The notes under the pieces are model-generated. The model was not told where the DNA came from, searched no databases, and saw only the letters and a list, made by a program, of their open reading frames with translations. A stretch of 64,000 bases of DNA from Paenibacillus spongiae (lineage in GTDB: Bacteria > Bacillota > Bacilli > Paenibacillales > Paenibacillaceae). Position numbers and translations under genes: made by a program. Positions 62,137-64,000 of this stretch are shown in pieces (position 1 is the first letter of the stretch; the number at the start of each line of letters is the position of its first letter). The stretch covers positions 7,317,501 to 7,381,500 of the forward strand of contig NZ_CP091430.1 of NCBI RefSeq assembly GCF_024734895.1. The letters run 5' to 3'.

Positions 62137-63087
62137 TTAGTTCTTCTTGGAGTAACTCGTTAGCGTGCCGATCATCATATCCCAGAATCTCGCCGTATCC
62201 AGCTCCAGCGCGACATTTACATTCGGCTCCTTACCCGTTACGCCGAGCATGTCCACGACCGTCATGCCATACGTATGCTCGCCCTGCGTCTCGATATCCA
62301 CGTGCAGCTTGCGGCAGGTGAACACGGACGGATCGATGCAATACGCGACGCAGCAGGCGTCGTGAATCGGCGCGCCGTCGAAGCCGAATACTTCCTTGTA
62401 CGTATGCATGAAAAATTGCAGCAGCTCCTCAACGAAATCCGATACCGGATTCCCGATGGCCCTAATCCGCTCCTGAATTTCGGGGGTCGCCAGCGCCTTA
62501 TGCGTCAAATCCAATCCGAACATCGTAAGCGGGACGCCGCTCTCGAAGACAACCTTGGCCGCTTCGGCATCGACGAAAATGTTAAACTCCGCTGCCGGCG
62601 TCCAGTTGCCGATCGTACCGCCCCCCATAAGGACGATCTCGCGGATCTTCGGCAGAATGGCCGGCTCCTTCCGCATAGCCATCGCGATATTCGTTAGCGG
62701 GCCGACTGGTACGAGCGTAATATCCCCTTCGGAAGCAAGCAGCTGCCGGATGATGAAATCAACGGCATGCTCTCCGGTGATGGTCTTCACCGGATCCGGC
62801 AGCGAAGGACCGTCCATACCGCTGTCGCCGTGAATATCGGCCGCCGTTTCGCGCTTCCTTACAAGCGGTTGTCCTGCGCCTTTGGCGACAGGCAGCTCCT
62901 GCAGTCCCGCGATTTCGCATACCTTGAGCGCGTTGACGGTCGTTTTCTCCACTTCCGCATTCCCTGCAACGGTTGTGATGCCGATCAGCTCCACGTTCGG
63001 ATTGGCTGCTCCAAGCAATATCGCAATCGCATCATCATGCCCAGGATCGCAATCGATGATGATTTTTCTTCTTTCTGCACCGCTCAT
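62137..63087 (-). CDS. Nucleoside hydrolase (IunH/RihC family)
   Basis: This protein of 316 (or 320) residues is a nucleoside hydrolase with DCDPGHDDA (near 12-20), the canonical Ca2+ motif, IHGDSGMDGP, GPLTNIAMA, MGGGT, NIFVDAEAA and APIHDACCVAY with the catalytic His. The similarity to the next gene product is only at family level, so the two enzymes probably prefer different ribosides. GAGGAG lies 12 bases before ATG 63087 and abuts ATG 63099; either is possible. It follows the ABC permease gene closely. Confidence 0.9.
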   Translation of the reverse strand: MSGAERRKIIIDCDPGHDDAIAILLGAANPNVELIGITTVAGNAEVEKTTVNALKVCEIAGLQELPVAKGAGQPLVRKRETAADIHGDSGMDGPSLPDPVKTITGEHAVDFIIRQLLASEGDITLVPVGPLTNIAMAMRKEPAILPKIREIVLMGGGTIGNWTPAAEFNIFVDAEAAKVVFESGVPLTMFGLDLTHKALATPEIQERIRAIGNPVSDFVEELLQFFMHTYKEVFGFDGAPIHDACCVAYCIDPSVFTCRKLHVDIETQGEHTYGMTVVDMLGVTGKEPNVNVALELDTARFWDMMIGTLTSYSKKN

Positions 63088-63106
63088 CTTGTAACTCATC
63101 TCCTCA

Positions 63107-64000
63107 TTATGGCATAGTGGCTAGTCGTCGCTTATTCCGCAGCGCGAAGAACACGAGTACGGCAATCGTCACGACATAAGGAATCATCTGAATGAATTGG
63201 CTTGGGATCGGCGAATTCGGCACGGTCTGAACGATCGTGGCCAGCGCGCTGGCCAGGCCGAAGATAAGCGATCCGATCAGAATCCCGATCGGGTTCCGGT
63301 TGCCGAGCAAGACGACGGCAAGCGCGAGGAAGCCGGTACCGGCCGTCATGTCCTTAACGAACATATTCGTTAATCCATTGGATAGGAAGGCGCCGGCCAA
63401 GCCTGCGAAAACTCCGCTCCAAGCAAGCGCGGAATATTGAATCCGCTTCGCCGGTATCCCGAGCGACTGGGCGGCATATGGCGCCTCTCCGACGGAACGG
63501 AGATGCACGCCGTATGGCGTCCGGTAAATCAAGAAGATGCAGAATATAACCGAGAAGAGCGCAATCCAGACCATCAGGCTGTGCCCGCTGAGCAGCTTGC
63601 CCAGCACCGGTACATCCTCGATGAACGGTATATTCACGGTCGGAATACGCGGAGCTCCGGACGGCGAATAGTTACCGGTCATGCCATAGAGCTTGCTCAT
63701 CAAGAAAATCGTAAAGCCGGATCCGAAGATGTTCACCGCGAATCCCGTAATGATAATATCGACTTTCATCTTAAGCGAGAAGAATCCCATCCCGTAGCTG
63801 ACCAGCACGGATGTCGCAACGCCGGCGAGCACGCCGACCGCCCAGTTGCCCGTACTGGAGCCGACCGCAATCGAGGTGAATGCCGACAACAGCATCAAAC
63901 CCTCCAGGCCAATGTTGATGACGCCGCCGATATCCGAGATCAGTCCGCCCAATGAAGCCAACAGAATCGGCGTCATGACGCGAAGCAGGACAGCAACCAG
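63107..64000 (-). CDS. Nucleoside-type ABC transporter permease (NupQ/YufQ-like, 5' end outside window)
   Basis: The frame stays open to the last base of the window, so the start lies beyond it; 297 residues are visible. It is a membrane permease of the BPD_transp_2 class, used for nucleosides or simple sugars with BmpA-type binding proteins: RVMTPILLASLGGLISDIGGVINIGLEG (quoted region), YGVHLRSVGEAPYAAQSLGI and FLALAVVLLGNRNPIG. It is the innermost visible gene of an operon that continues with two nucleoside hydrolases, which indicates riboside uptake followed by hydrolysis. Confidence 0.9.
   Translation of the reverse strand: MVAVLLRVMTPILLASLGGLISDIGGVINIGLEGLMLLSAFTSIAVGSSTGNWAVGVLAGVATSVLVSYGMGFFSLKMKVDIIITGFAVNIFGSGFTIFLMSKLYGMTGNYSPSGAPRIPTVNIPFIEDVPVLGKLLSGHSLMVWIALFSVIFCIFLIYRTPYGVHLRSVGEAPYAAQSLGIPAKRIQYSALAWSGVFAGLAGAFLSNGLTNMFVKDMTAGTGFLALAVVLLGNRNPIGILIGSLIFGLASALATIVQTVPNSPIPSQFIQMIPYVVTIAVLVFFALRNKRRLATMP

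Noticed and set aside
1-64000. Prophage, insertion sequence or defence island
   Set aside because: No transposase, integrase, capsid, restriction or toxin-antitoxin genes were recognised on either strand.

Overview
The window reads as chromosomal DNA of an endospore-forming, Gram-positive Paenibacillus-like bacterium. The basis is the protein families together with strong GGAGG-type ribosome sites, frequent GTG and TTG starts, two T-box leaders, a yybP-ykoY manganese leader, a YheC/YheD-type spore-coat protein and MhqR/YtrA-type regulation. The genus is an inference. Genes are dense and mostly on the minus strand, and core genes (rlmN, pepT, metS) argue against a plasmid. No rRNA, tRNA, CRISPR array, insertion sequence or prophage was recognised.

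Layout. 1-2.2 kb: the end of modB, then a minus-strand pair made of a ParM-like actin and a small ParR-like protein, with repeats downstream. 2.5-7 kb: small hypothetical and membrane proteins, a YtrA-type GntR/ABC operon with an operator overlapping its promoter, and a YheC/D protein. 7.6-13 kb: a GPH sugar symporter, a collagen-like surface protein, and a decayed sulfated-glycan locus with one intact sulfatase, a headless second sulfatase and a broken LplC-type permease. 13-21 kb: a P450, a beta-carbonic anhydrase, a TerC exporter behind a Mn2+ riboswitch, peptidase T, CutC, an asparaginase and a ROK regulator. 21-26.5 kb: an osmoprotectant ABC system, an MBL-fold hydrolase and an NCS2 permease. 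26.6-31.2 kb: the electrophile-response set mhqR/mhqO/mhqD with two matching operators, then two SDRs and their own MarR regulator. 31.4-36.4 kb: a GNAT protein behind a T-box, an SDR, a luciferase-like monooxygenase, an XRE regulator and an ATL DNA-repair protein.

36.6-47 kb: a six-TM chemoreceptor, glycerate kinase, a TRM11-like methyltransferase, a DHA2 exporter, and a CstA transporter beside a LytS/LytT two-component system, resembling pyruvate-responsive BtsSR-BtsT. 47.6-54.8 kb: a DUF6509-like protein, a thiosulfate-uptake pair (YeeE/TsuA plus TusA-like), RlmN, a HAAS/DUF4825 pair, a GIY-YIG nuclease, an aldo/keto reductase and a methyltransferase. 54.8-58 kb: a short MetRS under a T-box with a readable ATG specifier, and an APH-fold protein. 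58-59 kb: an intergenic region with a candidate small RNA and a tandem array of about 113-bp units. 58.9-64 kb: an SDR, then a minus-strand operon of nucleoside-type ABC permease, two nucleoside hydrolases and an ADP-ribosylglycohydrolase. This looks like an uptake-and-cleavage pathway for ribosylated compounds and continues past the window.

The observations most worth a second look are the T-box in front of a GNAT gene, the ParM/ParR-like cassette with its repeats, the nucleoside hydrolase/ADP-ribosylglycohydrolase operon, the two-terminator Mn2+ riboswitch and the 113-bp tandem array.
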